The notes under the pieces were generated by a model. The model saw only the letters and a program-made list of their open reading frames with translations, made no database searches and was not told where the DNA came from. DNA of 64,000 bases, taken from contig NZ_WIDL01000001.1 in NCBI RefSeq assembly GCF_009496535.1, positions 186,001-250,000 on the forward strand. Reading direction: 5' to 3'. Of the stretch, positions 44,718-54,700 are shown piece by piece. Origin of the DNA: Stenotrophomonas sp. MYb238 (GTDB lineage Bacteria; Pseudomonadota; Gammaproteobacteria; Xanthomonadales; Xanthomonadaceae). Each line of letters begins with the position of its first letter. The stretch's first letter is position 1. A program made the translations under genes and the position numbers.

Positions 44718-46724
44718 TCAGGGCTGGAACATCCGCGCTGTCTCACGGTACAAGAAGCAACTAACGCCATCACCGTATTCGCTTGGTGGGCTGCCAGCAA
44801 AAGAGCGACCGAACTCCTCCCTTCCCGTCATCCCCCCCTTGATCGTCCCGGCGTCGCTGCCGGTATAGATCAGGAACCTGGAGTCGCGCCGGGTGAATCC
44901 CAGCACGGCCCCCGTCGCCTGGTTGATGAAATTTCCGTCCTTGCTGACCAGCACGATGTCGCCCCATGTCGAGGTCACCTGGCTGCCAGCCTCAAGCCGC
45001 AGGTCACCCGATGTGACGATCTGCATGCCGAAAGCATCCTGCGAGTTGAGGTACAGGTCCAGGTCTCCCCCATGATTGGTGACGCTGACCCAGCCCAGGG
45101 AGCCACTGCCAACGGTGCGGAATGCCCCAACGGCGTTGGCGTTGCCGAGGGTACTCAGGCCGGCGCCGCCGCCCAGATCCAGTTCCAGAGCATTGACGCA
45201 GAGATTGCCGTCGGCCCAGAAGTTGGCGGTATGAGGATCCGGATCTGCCGCGTAGCCTGAAGGTGGATCATCGACGCTCGCGCCGTAACGCAGCCGGTCG
45301 ATCTGGAGGGCATGGCCTTCGGTCACCCATGCGCCACCGTTCAGATTGCACAGGCCGCTGTCCAGCGGCGCCTCGGCATAACGCCCGGCATACATCTCCA
45401 GCGCGCCATGTAGGGCCGTCATGTTTGCGTCGATGCCGATGGCATTGCCCGATCTCAGCGTCAGCATGTGGGAGCTCCTCCAACCCACATCACTGGTTAT
45501 GCTGATGCTTCCGCTGCTGTTTCCCGGATCGAAGCCGGAGGTCGTGATCATGTAGTTGGCGCCCGCCAGTCCCGCCTCGACGGTAGCGGCGGCGATCTGG
45601 TTGGCGGCGGTGACGACAGCCACCACCGTCATCTCGCCGGAACTCAGCAGCACGGTTCCGGCCTTGCCCTCGGGCGCAGAGAGGTCGATCGGTAGGTCAG
45701 GATGGAAGTCCAGCGCGTGCTTGCCGGACACTTCGACGAAGCCACCGTCGCCGCTCCGCTTGCCGGCACCGGCTTCGATACGGCCAGCGAACGTGGTGCT
45801 CCCGCCGGCCCGGATGATGACCCGGCCTCCGTTGCCTTTCCCACCCTCCGCGCCGGCCTCCATGCGTGCGTTGCCGGTAACGACGATACAGCCTGCGTGC
45901 GCGGTGGCCTCACCGGGGTCCTGGCCGTCGCCGCCGATCAGAATGTCGCCACCGGAACCATCCGCGTTCCGCGCCGTCAGTCTGCCGTCCTGCCGCACCG
46001 TTCCGCCTTCGGCGCTCAGCACGATGCGACCGCCGTCGCCGGTGGCGCGGATGACACCGCTCTGGTCGATGGCCAGCGTGTAGAGATCACCTCGCACAAC
46101 CCGCAGGCGCACCCGCGCTGCCTCGATCACACCTGTGTTGGCTACGGCAGTTGCGTCGATGCGGGCGCCACTTCCGCCAACGGGAATGGCAGCCGAATCG
46201 GGAGAAGCAAGGGAAGCCACCTTCCCTGCGCGCATCTCCACGGAACCTTCAACCGCACGAATCACGCCATCGTTGCGCACCAGGTGGGAAAACAAGCTCA
46301 CATTCCCGCCAGCCGCACGGATGCTCCCCAGATTGAATATTCCTGGCCTGTCATCGCCAGAAAAGTGGAAGTCCTCTTCTCCACCGTGCGCTTCGTCGTG
46401 GGTATCCAGGGTATCGACCGTGAAGCTGGTCGCATCGATCACGCCTTCGCTATCGATGATGGCTCCGCCACGGCTCCAAAGATGGAACTGGCCGTTGGTA
46501 TCGAGACCGCCATCGACGCGGATCGCGATCGCCCCCGGAACCCGCACCAGCATGGAGGACGCGCGATCGGGTTGCCGGACGACAATGCGCTCACCCGTGC
46601 CTATGCCGAAATCCTTCCATTCGACGACGGCCCGTTGGCTGTCCTGCCACACGTTCAAGGTCGAACCGTCACGCTCGAAGCTCACCCTGCCCTCCATCAC
46701 CCGCACGCCATCCGGCATCGTCAT
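44718..46724 (-). CDS. Second FhaB-like protein without visible signal peptide
   Basis: A protein of about 668 residues with the fold of a two-partner-secretion exoprotein: the N-terminal WQDSQRAVVEWKDFGIGTGE corresponds to the helix start of the TPS domain, followed by beta-helix repeats rich in Gly, Asn and Ser (for example NVSLFSHLVRNDGVIRA and DGGRIVLSAEGGTVRQDGRLTARN). MTMPDGVRV at 46724 was taken as the start; no ATG upstream gives a signal peptide or ESPR, and the usual NPNG motif is replaced by SRGGAIIDS. It could be a truncated adhesin, a recombination cassette or a secretion-defective form. Its gene lies downstream of the transporter. Confidence 0.65.
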   Translation of the reverse strand: MTMPDGVRVMEGRVSFERDGSTLNVWQDSQRAVVEWKDFGIGTGERIVVRQPDRASSMLVRVPGAIAIRVDGGLDTNGQFHLWSRGGAIIDSEGVIDATSFTVDTLDTHDEAHGGEEDFHFSGDDRPGIFNLGSIRAAGGNVSLFSHLVRNDGVIRAVEGSVEMRAGKVASLASPDSAAIPVGGSGARIDATAVANTGVIEAARVRLRVVRGDLYTLAIDQSGVIRATGDGGRIVLSAEGGTVRQDGRLTARNADGSGGDILIGGDGQDPGEATAHAGCIVVTGNARMEAGAEGGKGNGGRVIIRAGGSTTFAGRIEAGAGKRSGDGGFVEVSGKHALDFHPDLPIDLSAPEGKAGTVLLSSGEMTVVAVVTAANQIAAATVEAGLAGANYMITTSGFDPGNSSGSISITSDVGWRSSHMLTLRSGNAIGIDANMTALHGALEMYAGRYAEAPLDSGLCNLNGGAWVTEGHALQIDRLRYGASVDDPPSGYAADPDPHTANFWADGNLCVNALELDLGGGAGLSTLGNANAVGAFRTVGSGSLGWVSVTNHGGDLDLYLNSQDAFGMQIVTSGDLRLEAGSQVTSTWGDIVLVSKDGNFINQATGAVLGFTRRDSRFLIYTGSDAGTIKGGMTGREEFGRSFAGSPPSEYGDGVSCFLYRETARMFQP

Positions 46725-47036
46725 GGCACGAGCCCTTTCGGTTCCTGCAATGACCTTCCGGACACCCGGCAGCCGGTTGGAGATGGTGCGGCATTGTGGT
46801 TCACGGAACTTCCTGGTTGCTGCAGGCCGCGCGGCAAGGCGGCGATTGTGGAGACCATCGGTTGGACGGGATTGCGGAAACATGTTCCTGCCGGCGCTGG
46901 ATGCGCCTTGCCGGCGTCGCCAACCATTGCCTGGCCGGGTACATCGCGCAAGCGGAAAACCAGCGTCAGGCCATGACCAGGATGGCCAGGGAGTGCGGCC
47001 TTCCATGCCGGGCAGGGGGCGCTGGACGGACCCGCA
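46725..47036. other. Open minus-strand stretch upstream of the second FhaB-like gene
   Basis: About 310 bases between the transporter stop codon and the start chosen for the FhaB-like gene. The minus-strand frame stays open throughout, with several possible Met codons, but gives no signal peptide, ESPR or TPS sequence in any frame. A lost 5' end is one explanation. Confidence 0.6.
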
Positions 47037-48692
47037 TCAACGGAACTGATAGACCAGCTGCGTCCAAAGACGCGGGCTGCGGTCCCTGTCCGATTCCGGA
47101 GCGCCGGTGCCATCCTTCCATGCGGCGAACGCCTGGATGCTGAAGGGGGCAAGGGTATAGGTGGCGCCAATTCCGTAACCGGCCAGGCGCCGGTGATTGC
47201 GTCCCTTGCTGTCCCAGCGTGTGTGGTTGAGGCGGACGCGGCCCTGGTCGTGGAAGCCGAACACCTCCAGCCGTTCGGCCACTGCATGACGCAACTCGAG
47301 GTTGACCATGTAGCCGCTGTCGCCGCTGGCTTCGCCTTGCGGGTAAGCACGCACGCCGCCGGCACCGCCCAGCAGCATCTTCTCCGAGGAATCCAGGTTC
47401 CTGTCGGCCCACTGGGCATTGCCGGCGAACGCCAGCAGCCAGTTTCCAGGCAGGCGTTGCTGGCGCTGGTAGGACAGCGACCATTTGCCGAAATCGCCGC
47501 GGCTGCGGGCGGTGAGGCGGTCGATCAACGCGCTGGTATCGTCCAGCCCCAGCTGGCCGCGCGTGTAGTTCAACGCCAGGCTGTTGCTGGCGCCGGCGCC
47601 CAGGCCATCGAAGAAGATGCCGGAGATGCCGAGTGTGCCGTTGCGCAGCTTCTTGCGCCCATGCGTCTTCGTCGCGCCGATGTCGTCCTGCAGGCGTTTG
47701 TCGTCGTACTGCAACGTCGCAGACCAGTTGGCTCGGCGACTGCGCAGCAGCGGCTGCTGCAGATAGAGACTGCCGACCTCTGCCCGGCCGCCGGCATCGA
47801 GGCTGGCGAAGTCCTTGCCCAGTTCATAGCGCATCACCGACCAGGCCGCGCCGATGCGGGTGGCATGGCGGCCAAACGGCAACTGGTAACCGAGCCGACC
47901 ATAGCGGTAATCGTCCACGCCCCCCTGGACGCGAAGGCTTACCTGATCGCCCAGGTGCGCGGGATTGTTCCAATAGAGCGAGGCTCCAAGACGCTCGGCA
48001 CCGATGTAGCGATTGCCGTAGTTGTCCAGGTCGACGCTGCCGGTCAACGCCGCCGAAGGCAGGATATCCACCAGGAAGTCGGACGTGCCGACGCTGGCAC
48101 CAGGCCGCAGCGTGGATCTCACCTCGATGCCGGGCAGGTCGGCCAGTTCCAGCAGGGCGCTTTCGAACGCCGGGCCATTGACCGCATCGCCGGATCGCAG
48201 GCGGCGCAGCGGCGCGGTGGCGTTGCCCGCCACGCCGGCCGCATCGTTCAACCGCACCTGGCCGAGCTGGCCCTCGAGCACGGCGATGGTCACGATGCCG
48301 CCGCTGATGTCCTGCGGCGGCAGCCAGGCACGCGCCACCAGATAGCCGTGCTCCCGGTAATGCCGCGTCACCCGCAGGGCGAGCGCCTCCAGTTCCTCCA
48401 TCTGCATCCGGGGCTTGAAGCCGCCCGCGACAAGGCGTTGCAGCACGGCATCGTCGAACACCGTGTTGCCGCTGAAGCGGATGCCCGAGACGGACACGTA
48501 TTCGCCGTTGCCGGGCTGGGCGGGTGCGGTTTCCTCGACGATGGTGCGTGGAACCGTGTTGGAGGGCATGGGCGGCGGCGGTGCGGCCTGCTGCAGTATC
48601 TGGCCGGCGGTGGGCGGCGTCTGCGCCATGACGGCCAGCGGCGACAGGTACAGGCCGGCCAGCAGGCAGGAGCTCTTCCTCTTGGTGGACAT
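47037..48692 (-). CDS. Two-partner-secretion outer-membrane transporter (ShlB/FhaC family)
   Basis: A 551-residue outer-membrane protein that secretes FhaB-like exoproteins. It has a signal peptide (LAGLYLSPLAVMAQ, about 25), a Pro-rich linker and periplasmic POTRA domains (about 60-220, VSVSGIRFSGNTVFDDAVLQ and the LEALALRVTRHYREHGYLVARA block). A 16-strand barrel contains the loop-6 motif GGVRAYPQGEASGDSGY, here VRAY instead of the canonical VRGY. The C-terminus ends in aromatic-Arg (VYQFR). MSTKRKSSC was chosen as the start because longer frames add non-homologous residues. The start follows the FhaB stop by 59 bases, so the adhesin and transporter form an operon. Confidence 0.94.
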   Translation of the reverse strand: MSTKRKSSCLLAGLYLSPLAVMAQTPPTAGQILQQAAPPPPMPSNTVPRTIVEETAPAQPGNGEYVSVSGIRFSGNTVFDDAVLQRLVAGGFKPRMQMEELEALALRVTRHYREHGYLVARAWLPPQDISGGIVTIAVLEGQLGQVRLNDAAGVAGNATAPLRRLRSGDAVNGPAFESALLELADLPGIEVRSTLRPGASVGTSDFLVDILPSAALTGSVDLDNYGNRYIGAERLGASLYWNNPAHLGDQVSLRVQGGVDDYRYGRLGYQLPFGRHATRIGAAWSVMRYELGKDFASLDAGGRAEVGSLYLQQPLLRSRRANWSATLQYDDKRLQDDIGATKTHGRKKLRNGTLGISGIFFDGLGAGASNSLALNYTRGQLGLDDTSALIDRLTARSRGDFGKWSLSYQRQQRLPGNWLLAFAGNAQWADRNLDSSEKMLLGGAGGVRAYPQGEASGDSGYMVNLELRHAVAERLEVFGFHDQGRVRLNHTRWDSKGRNHRRLAGYGIGATYTLAPFSIQAFAAWKDGTGAPESDRDRSPRLWTQLVYQFR

Positions 48693-48751
48693 GATTGCGG
48701 GTAATCCTTGCAGGGCGTGGATGGTTGCGTGGCGCCGGGCATTCCTGGCGA

Positions 48752-51700
48752 TCAGAGGCGGCAGTCCCGGACCAGCGGCGCGGGCAGGTTCTGGCCGCAC
48801 TGCTGGATCGAAATCGCGGGTACGGTCGCCGTGTGGCCGGAACCCCAAGTGCCGTCGACCTGGGCCGATCGCGTCGCGCCGGCATAACGCCCGCCTTCGG
48901 CACCGAAAGGCATTCCCAGGATGCTGGCGACGGCGGTAGGCGCGCCGGCCAGGTCGAGCAGGTAGTTGCCGCTGTCGCCGCCGGCCAGCGCGGTGCCGCG
49001 CAGGGTGACGGTCTTGTCCGTGCCCTGGGCGGCATCGGCGAACGCCGCCTGCCAGTCCACCGTCAACGCATCGCCAGCGACCGCGCCCTGCAGCGCCAGT
49101 GCGTTGCGGCCGATGGTGGCGCGGTCGCTGCCATCGTGGAGCTTGTCCCGGGCATCGAAGCCGCCACCGATGGTCACCGTCTTCTGCAGGATGGCGCTGT
49201 TGGTGTTGCTGGCGTAGGTGATGTCGTAGTTGCCGCCGCCGTTGCCGTCATCCACGGTCACCCCACCGACCGTGACGGTCTTGCCGGTACCTGCATTCTT
49301 GTCGGTGAAGGCGAAGCTGCCGCCGCTGATGGCGTCATCGCCGAACAACCGGCCGCCAAGGACGATGGCCTTTCCGGCAGCGGATGTGGTGCCGTCGTAG
49401 ATCCTGGTCACGTCGGAAGTGCCGACGGTCAGCGCCGCCCTGTCGATCACCCCGACGTTGCCGCTGACCTGCATCGGCAGGACGTAGTTGGCGAGGTTGG
49501 TACCGGCGTTGGCGAGGTAGTCGGCCAGGGTCAGATCGACGGTGACGCTCTTGCCGGTGCCGGCATTGGCGTCCTCGTAAAGGCCCCTGGTGGCGATAAT
49601 GGTGGCACCGTCGCTGCCCACCCAGCCGGTGACGAGGAAGTTGCTGGCGTCCAGCGTGGCGTCGGTGGTGCCGTCGTAGGTCTTGCGCACCGTGCCGGTG
49701 AGGTTGACGACGATGGCCAGCGTGCGCGGGTCGATGGTCAGCGCGCCATCGACATAGCTGATGGCGTAGTTGCTGCTGCTCAGGCCGTTGGCGCTGATGA
49801 CGTAGGTGCCGGCGTTCACCGCGCCCTGGCTGTTGCCGCCCCAGGCCAGCGTGCCGCCCAGAACGGCGGCGTCCTCGCCGTTGACGAAGCCGCTGTAGCT
49901 CACGCCGTTGCCACCGGTCCACGCGATGCCGTCGTAGCTCTTACCGGCATTGTTGGCGGTGACGACCAGCGCGGCCTTGTTGATGGTCAGGCTGGCGGTG
50001 CCGCCGTAGCTGATGTCGTAGCCCTGTTGCCCGGAATGCAGGCCATCTAGGCGCAGCTTGCCATTGGCGACGCTGTAGGTGCCGGCGTCGGCACCGTCGG
50101 TGGCATAACCGAGGGTGCCGCCTATCAGGCGGGCGTCCACCAGCGTACTGGTGGTGTAGCTGCCCGCCATGCCACTGGCGATCTGGCCGTCGTAGGTCTT
50201 GCCTCCGCTGATCGCGCCCGGGGTGACGGTGACGGCGGTCATGAAGCTGCGCAGCAGCGGCGCGGTCTGTCCTTCGTAGATGCGCCACACCTTGCCGTCG
50301 CCGCCCACGGCGGAAATGTCCCAGCCGGCATCGGTGAAGGTGGACAACTGCTGCATCTGCGCGGTGGTGATGCCAGTGCCGCCGCCGGCGCTGCTGGTCT
50401 GGCCGGAGGTGTCGAGGTTCCAGAAGCTGGCGGTGATGGTGCCGGATTGGTGGATCGCGCCGCCCACATGCATAAAGGTGTTGTTGCCGACCAAGCCGCC
50501 GGTGTCGCCGTTGCCCGTGACAAGGCCACTGGCATAGCTGTTGGTGATGTCGCTGGCGTCGGGGGCAGCGACTTGATGGTTGTGGCCGACCAGGCCGCCT
50601 ACCCGCTGGTTGCCGCTGACATTGCCGCTGGCGTAGCTGTTGCGGATGTCGGTGCTGCCGTTATGGCCCACCAGTCCGCCCACATTGTCGCCAGTGGCTT
50701 CGACATTGCCGACGGCATAGCTGTTGTCGATGTTGCTTCCGTTGGCCGAACCCACCAGCCCGCCGACGTTGCCAGTACCGTTGACATTGCCGGTGGCGTA
50801 GCTGTTGCCGAGGCTGCTCATGAACAAGCGACCCAGCAGCCCGCCCACGTGTTGGCTGCCGGTCACATTGCCTTGCGCATGGCTGTTGCTCACCGCCGCA
50901 CGCGCAAAACCCACCAGCCCGCCCACATAGTCAACGCCCTGCACACTGGCACTGACATGGCTGTCCTGCACGGTGCCGGCGGCGTCGGTGTAACCGGCCA
51001 GTGCGCCTACGTAGTCCTTGCCGCTGGTGCTGCCGCCACTCAGGGTAACGTTGCGCAGCGAGCCATTGGCATAGCCGAACAGGCCAACGTAGTCCTGCGC
51101 GCCGCGGTTGATGGTCAAACCCTCGATGGCGAAGTCGTTGCCGTTGAAGCTGCCGGTGAAGGCGTTGCCATTGGTACCCACCGGTACGAAGCCGGCGCAG
51201 TTCGCGCCACCGGCGTCGCAGTTCCAGTTGGCCGTACCGTTGGCGTCGATATCGCCGGCAAGCGCGAAGTGGTTGCCGAGGAGGCCGGCCATGCCTTGCA
51301 GGCCGTACACGTCGGCCAGCAGCCACGGCGTCGCACTGCTGCCGTCGCCGCCGGTGGCACGCAGGAACGAGCCGCCCGCCAGTTGGAAGTCGTTGACCGC
51401 AAAGCCCGGCGGGGTGGCGGTGTTCTGCACCCACGCGCCGTTGTCCATGCGGAACACGCTGCCCGCGCCGCCGCTGATGGCGGCGTTGGCGCTGACGTTG
51501 CCGGTGGTGTCGATCACCAGCGTGCCGTTGGTCCATGCCACGCCGTTGTCCAGCCGCACCTCGCCGGCCGCACTGCCGGGGGTACTGATGGTGCGGCTGC
51601 TGTCGAAGACGATGTCGTAACCCTGCTGGTCGGAATACAGGCCGCTCACCGTGGCATTGCTGGTGACGATGTATTGCCCGGCCTGGGTGCTGCCCAGCGT

Positions 51701-54700
51701 CAGGGTATCGCCGGCGGTAATGCTGGCTGTCCCATGGATGTGTGGCCCGCTGGGTACGCCGGTCAGCGTGGTGCTTCCGATATTGGCCAGCGCCGAGCCG
51801 GAGCCGTCGTAATCCGGCGTCGCGCTCACCGTCAGTTGTTTCAGGAAGCTGCGCAGAAGCGGCGTGATGTCGCCGTCGTAGATGCGCCACACCTTGCCGT
51901 CGCCGCCCACGTTGGAAATATCCCAGCCGGCGGAGATGAAGGTGGAAAGCTGCTTGAGTTCGGCCAGCGTCTTACCCACGCCCAGCGTGTTGAATGCCGC
52001 GCCGCTGTTGATGGCGCTGCCACCGGCATCGGTGGTGGCGTAGAAGCTGCCGCTGTCCGTGCCGCTCTGCCGGTGGCCGATCAGGCCACCCAGCGTGTTA
52101 TTGCCGCTCACCGTGCCGGTGGCGTAGCTGTTGCTGACCGTTCCGCCCAACTGCTCACCCACCAGCCCGCCCAACGCGTTGTTGCCGCTTACGCTACCGG
52201 TGGCATAGCTGTTGCTGATCGGGCCTTCGACCAGCAAGCCGACCAGACCGCCCGCCCAGGATCCCCCCGACCAGTTGCCAAGGTTTGCCTCCACATTGCC
52301 TGTCGCATAACTGTTGCTGATGGAACTGGTATAGGACTGCACGCCTACCAGACCGCCGACGATGCCATCCCCGGTGGACGTCGTGGATTCGACATTCGCG
52401 CCAGCGTAGCTGCCCTGGATATGGCTGCCGTGGATAATCGCGCCCGCCAAGCCACCTGCATACGCCCGCGCAGTGACCTGCCCACTCGCCACGAAGCTGT
52501 CGTTGATGCTCGTGCCTTGCGCCCAGCCGACCAGGCCGCCGGTGTAGCCCCGGCCCGTTATCGCAACATTGCTCAAACCGATGTCGCGCAGGCTGGCACC
52601 CAGTGTGTAACCGAACAGGCCCACGTACTCCTGCGTGGCGCGATTGATGGTGAGGTCGCCGATGGCATGGTCGTTGCCGTTCAAGCTGCCGGTGAAGGCG
52701 TTGCCACTGGTACCCACCGGCACGAAGCCGGCGCAGTTTGTGCCAGCGGCGTCGCAGTTCCAGTTGGCCGTGCCGCTGGCGTCAATGTCGCCGGCGAGCG
52801 CGAAGTGGTTGCCGAGCAGGCCGGTCATGCCTTGCAGACCGTACACGTCGGCCAGCCGCCACGGCGTCGCGCTGCTGCCGTCGCCGCCGGTGGCGCGCAG
52901 GAACGAGCCGCCTGCCAGTTGGAAGTCGTTGACCGCAAAACCGGGCAGGGTGGTGGCGTTCTGCACCCACGCCCCGTTCACCATGCGGAACACGCTACCC
53001 GCGCCGCCGCTGATGGCGGCGTTGGCGCTGACGTTGCCGGTGGTGTTTATCACCAGCGTGCCGTTGGTCCATGCCGCGCCGTTGTCCAGCTGCACCTCGC
53101 CCGCCGCGCTGCCGGGCGTGCTGATGGTGCGGCTTGCGCCAAAGCTGATGTCGTAACCCTGCTGGTCCGAATACAGCCCGCTTACCGTGGCGTTGCTGGT
53201 GGCGGTGTATTCGCCGGCGCGGGTGCTGGTGAGGGTCAGAGTGTCGCCCTGGACGAACGCGGGCGTGCCGAAGATGTGCGCGCCGCTGGGGATGCCATTG
53301 AGCGAGGCACTGCCGATATTGGCGAGGTGCGCGCCGGAACCGTCGTAGTCGGGCGTCGCGCTCGCCGTCAGTTGTTTCAGGAAGCCGCGCAGCAGCGGCG
53401 TGGTGTCGCCGTCGTAGATGCGCCAGGCGGTGTTCTCGCCGCCGTTGCCGGAGAGGGCGCCGCCCCAGCCGCTGAAAGTGGAAAGCTGTTTGAGTTGGGC
53501 CAGCGTCCTGCCCGTGCCCAGCGTATTGAATGCCCCACCGCTGTTGATGGTGCTGCCGCCGGCATTGGTGGTGGCGTAGAAGCTCTGGTCAAGGCTGGCA
53601 GTGCCCTGCATCTTGCCGACCAGCCCGCCAACATCGCTGCTGCCGGTCACCACGCCGGTAGCGTAGGTGCGGGTGATGTAGCCGTTCAGGCCTTGATAGA
53701 GGCCGACCAGCCCGCCGACCTCAACCTGGCCGGAAACGGCGGCGGCGCTGTAGGCATCGCTGATGCCCTTGTTGTTGTCGGTGGTGGTCAGCAGGCCAAC
53801 CAGCCCGCCGACGTCACCGTTGCCGGCGACGGTGCCGGTCACATAGACGTTGTTGATGAGCGAGTCGGTGGCCGAACCGGCCAGGCCGCCAACATAGTTG
53901 AAGCCGGTGACGTTGACGTTGTTCAAGCCCAGGTTGCGGACCGTGCCGCCGTCGATGAAACCGAACAGCCCGACGTAGTTGGCGCCGCTCCTGTTGATGT
54001 ACAGGTTGTCGATGCGGTGGTACAGGCCGTCCAGACTGCCGGTGAAGTTGTCGAAGATATTGCCCACGGGCCTGAAACTGCTGCCCAGCCACACGTCCTG
54101 GCCGTTGGTGGCGCTGGCGTCGATGTCGTTGGCGAGGATGTAGTGGGCGGTCGGGTCCAGCGCCATCAGCTGCAATTGGTGGACGGTGCGGATGGTGGTT
54201 GACCATTCCGAGGCCAGCATTGGCAGCACGCCGTCCAGCAGCACCCAGCCATCGCCGCCCGGCGTACCGGTGGCAAAGCCGCCCCAGTTGGCAACGTCGC
54301 GCATCTGCGCGGTGGTCAGGCCGGCGACGTTGGTGGGGGTGTAGGTCAGCCACGATTCCTGTACGCCGATGGCATCGCTCTGCCCCGTGGTTTCTGTGTT
54401 CCAGCGTGCGTTGGTCAGCGCGAGGTTGTTGGCGGCCCTGCCGATCAGCCCGCCGTGGTTGGTGCCGCCGGTGACCGCGCCGCTGGCCCATACATCGCTG
54501 AGCGTGATGTCCATGTAGTAGCCGACCAAGCCACCGGCATTGAGCGCGCCGGTGCCGTTGACCGCGCCGGTGGCGTACACGTGGCTTATGTGGGCGTTGC
54601 CGTTGGTCCTGCCGATCAACCCGCCGACGGCGAAGTCGCCGCCGGTGACCGTGCCGGTGGCGTAGCTGTGGTCGATGATGCTGGCGTTGGTCACGTAGCC

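Noticed and set aside
47037-48692. The VRAY sequence in the transporter as an inactivating change
   Set aside because: Loop-6 motifs vary, and the rest of the POTRA and barrel sequence is intact; not treated as a defect.
50447-54202. A 1251-residue plus-strand open frame inside the adhesin gene
   Set aside because: It mirrors the repeats of the adhesin on the opposite strand; no start context or domain supports it.
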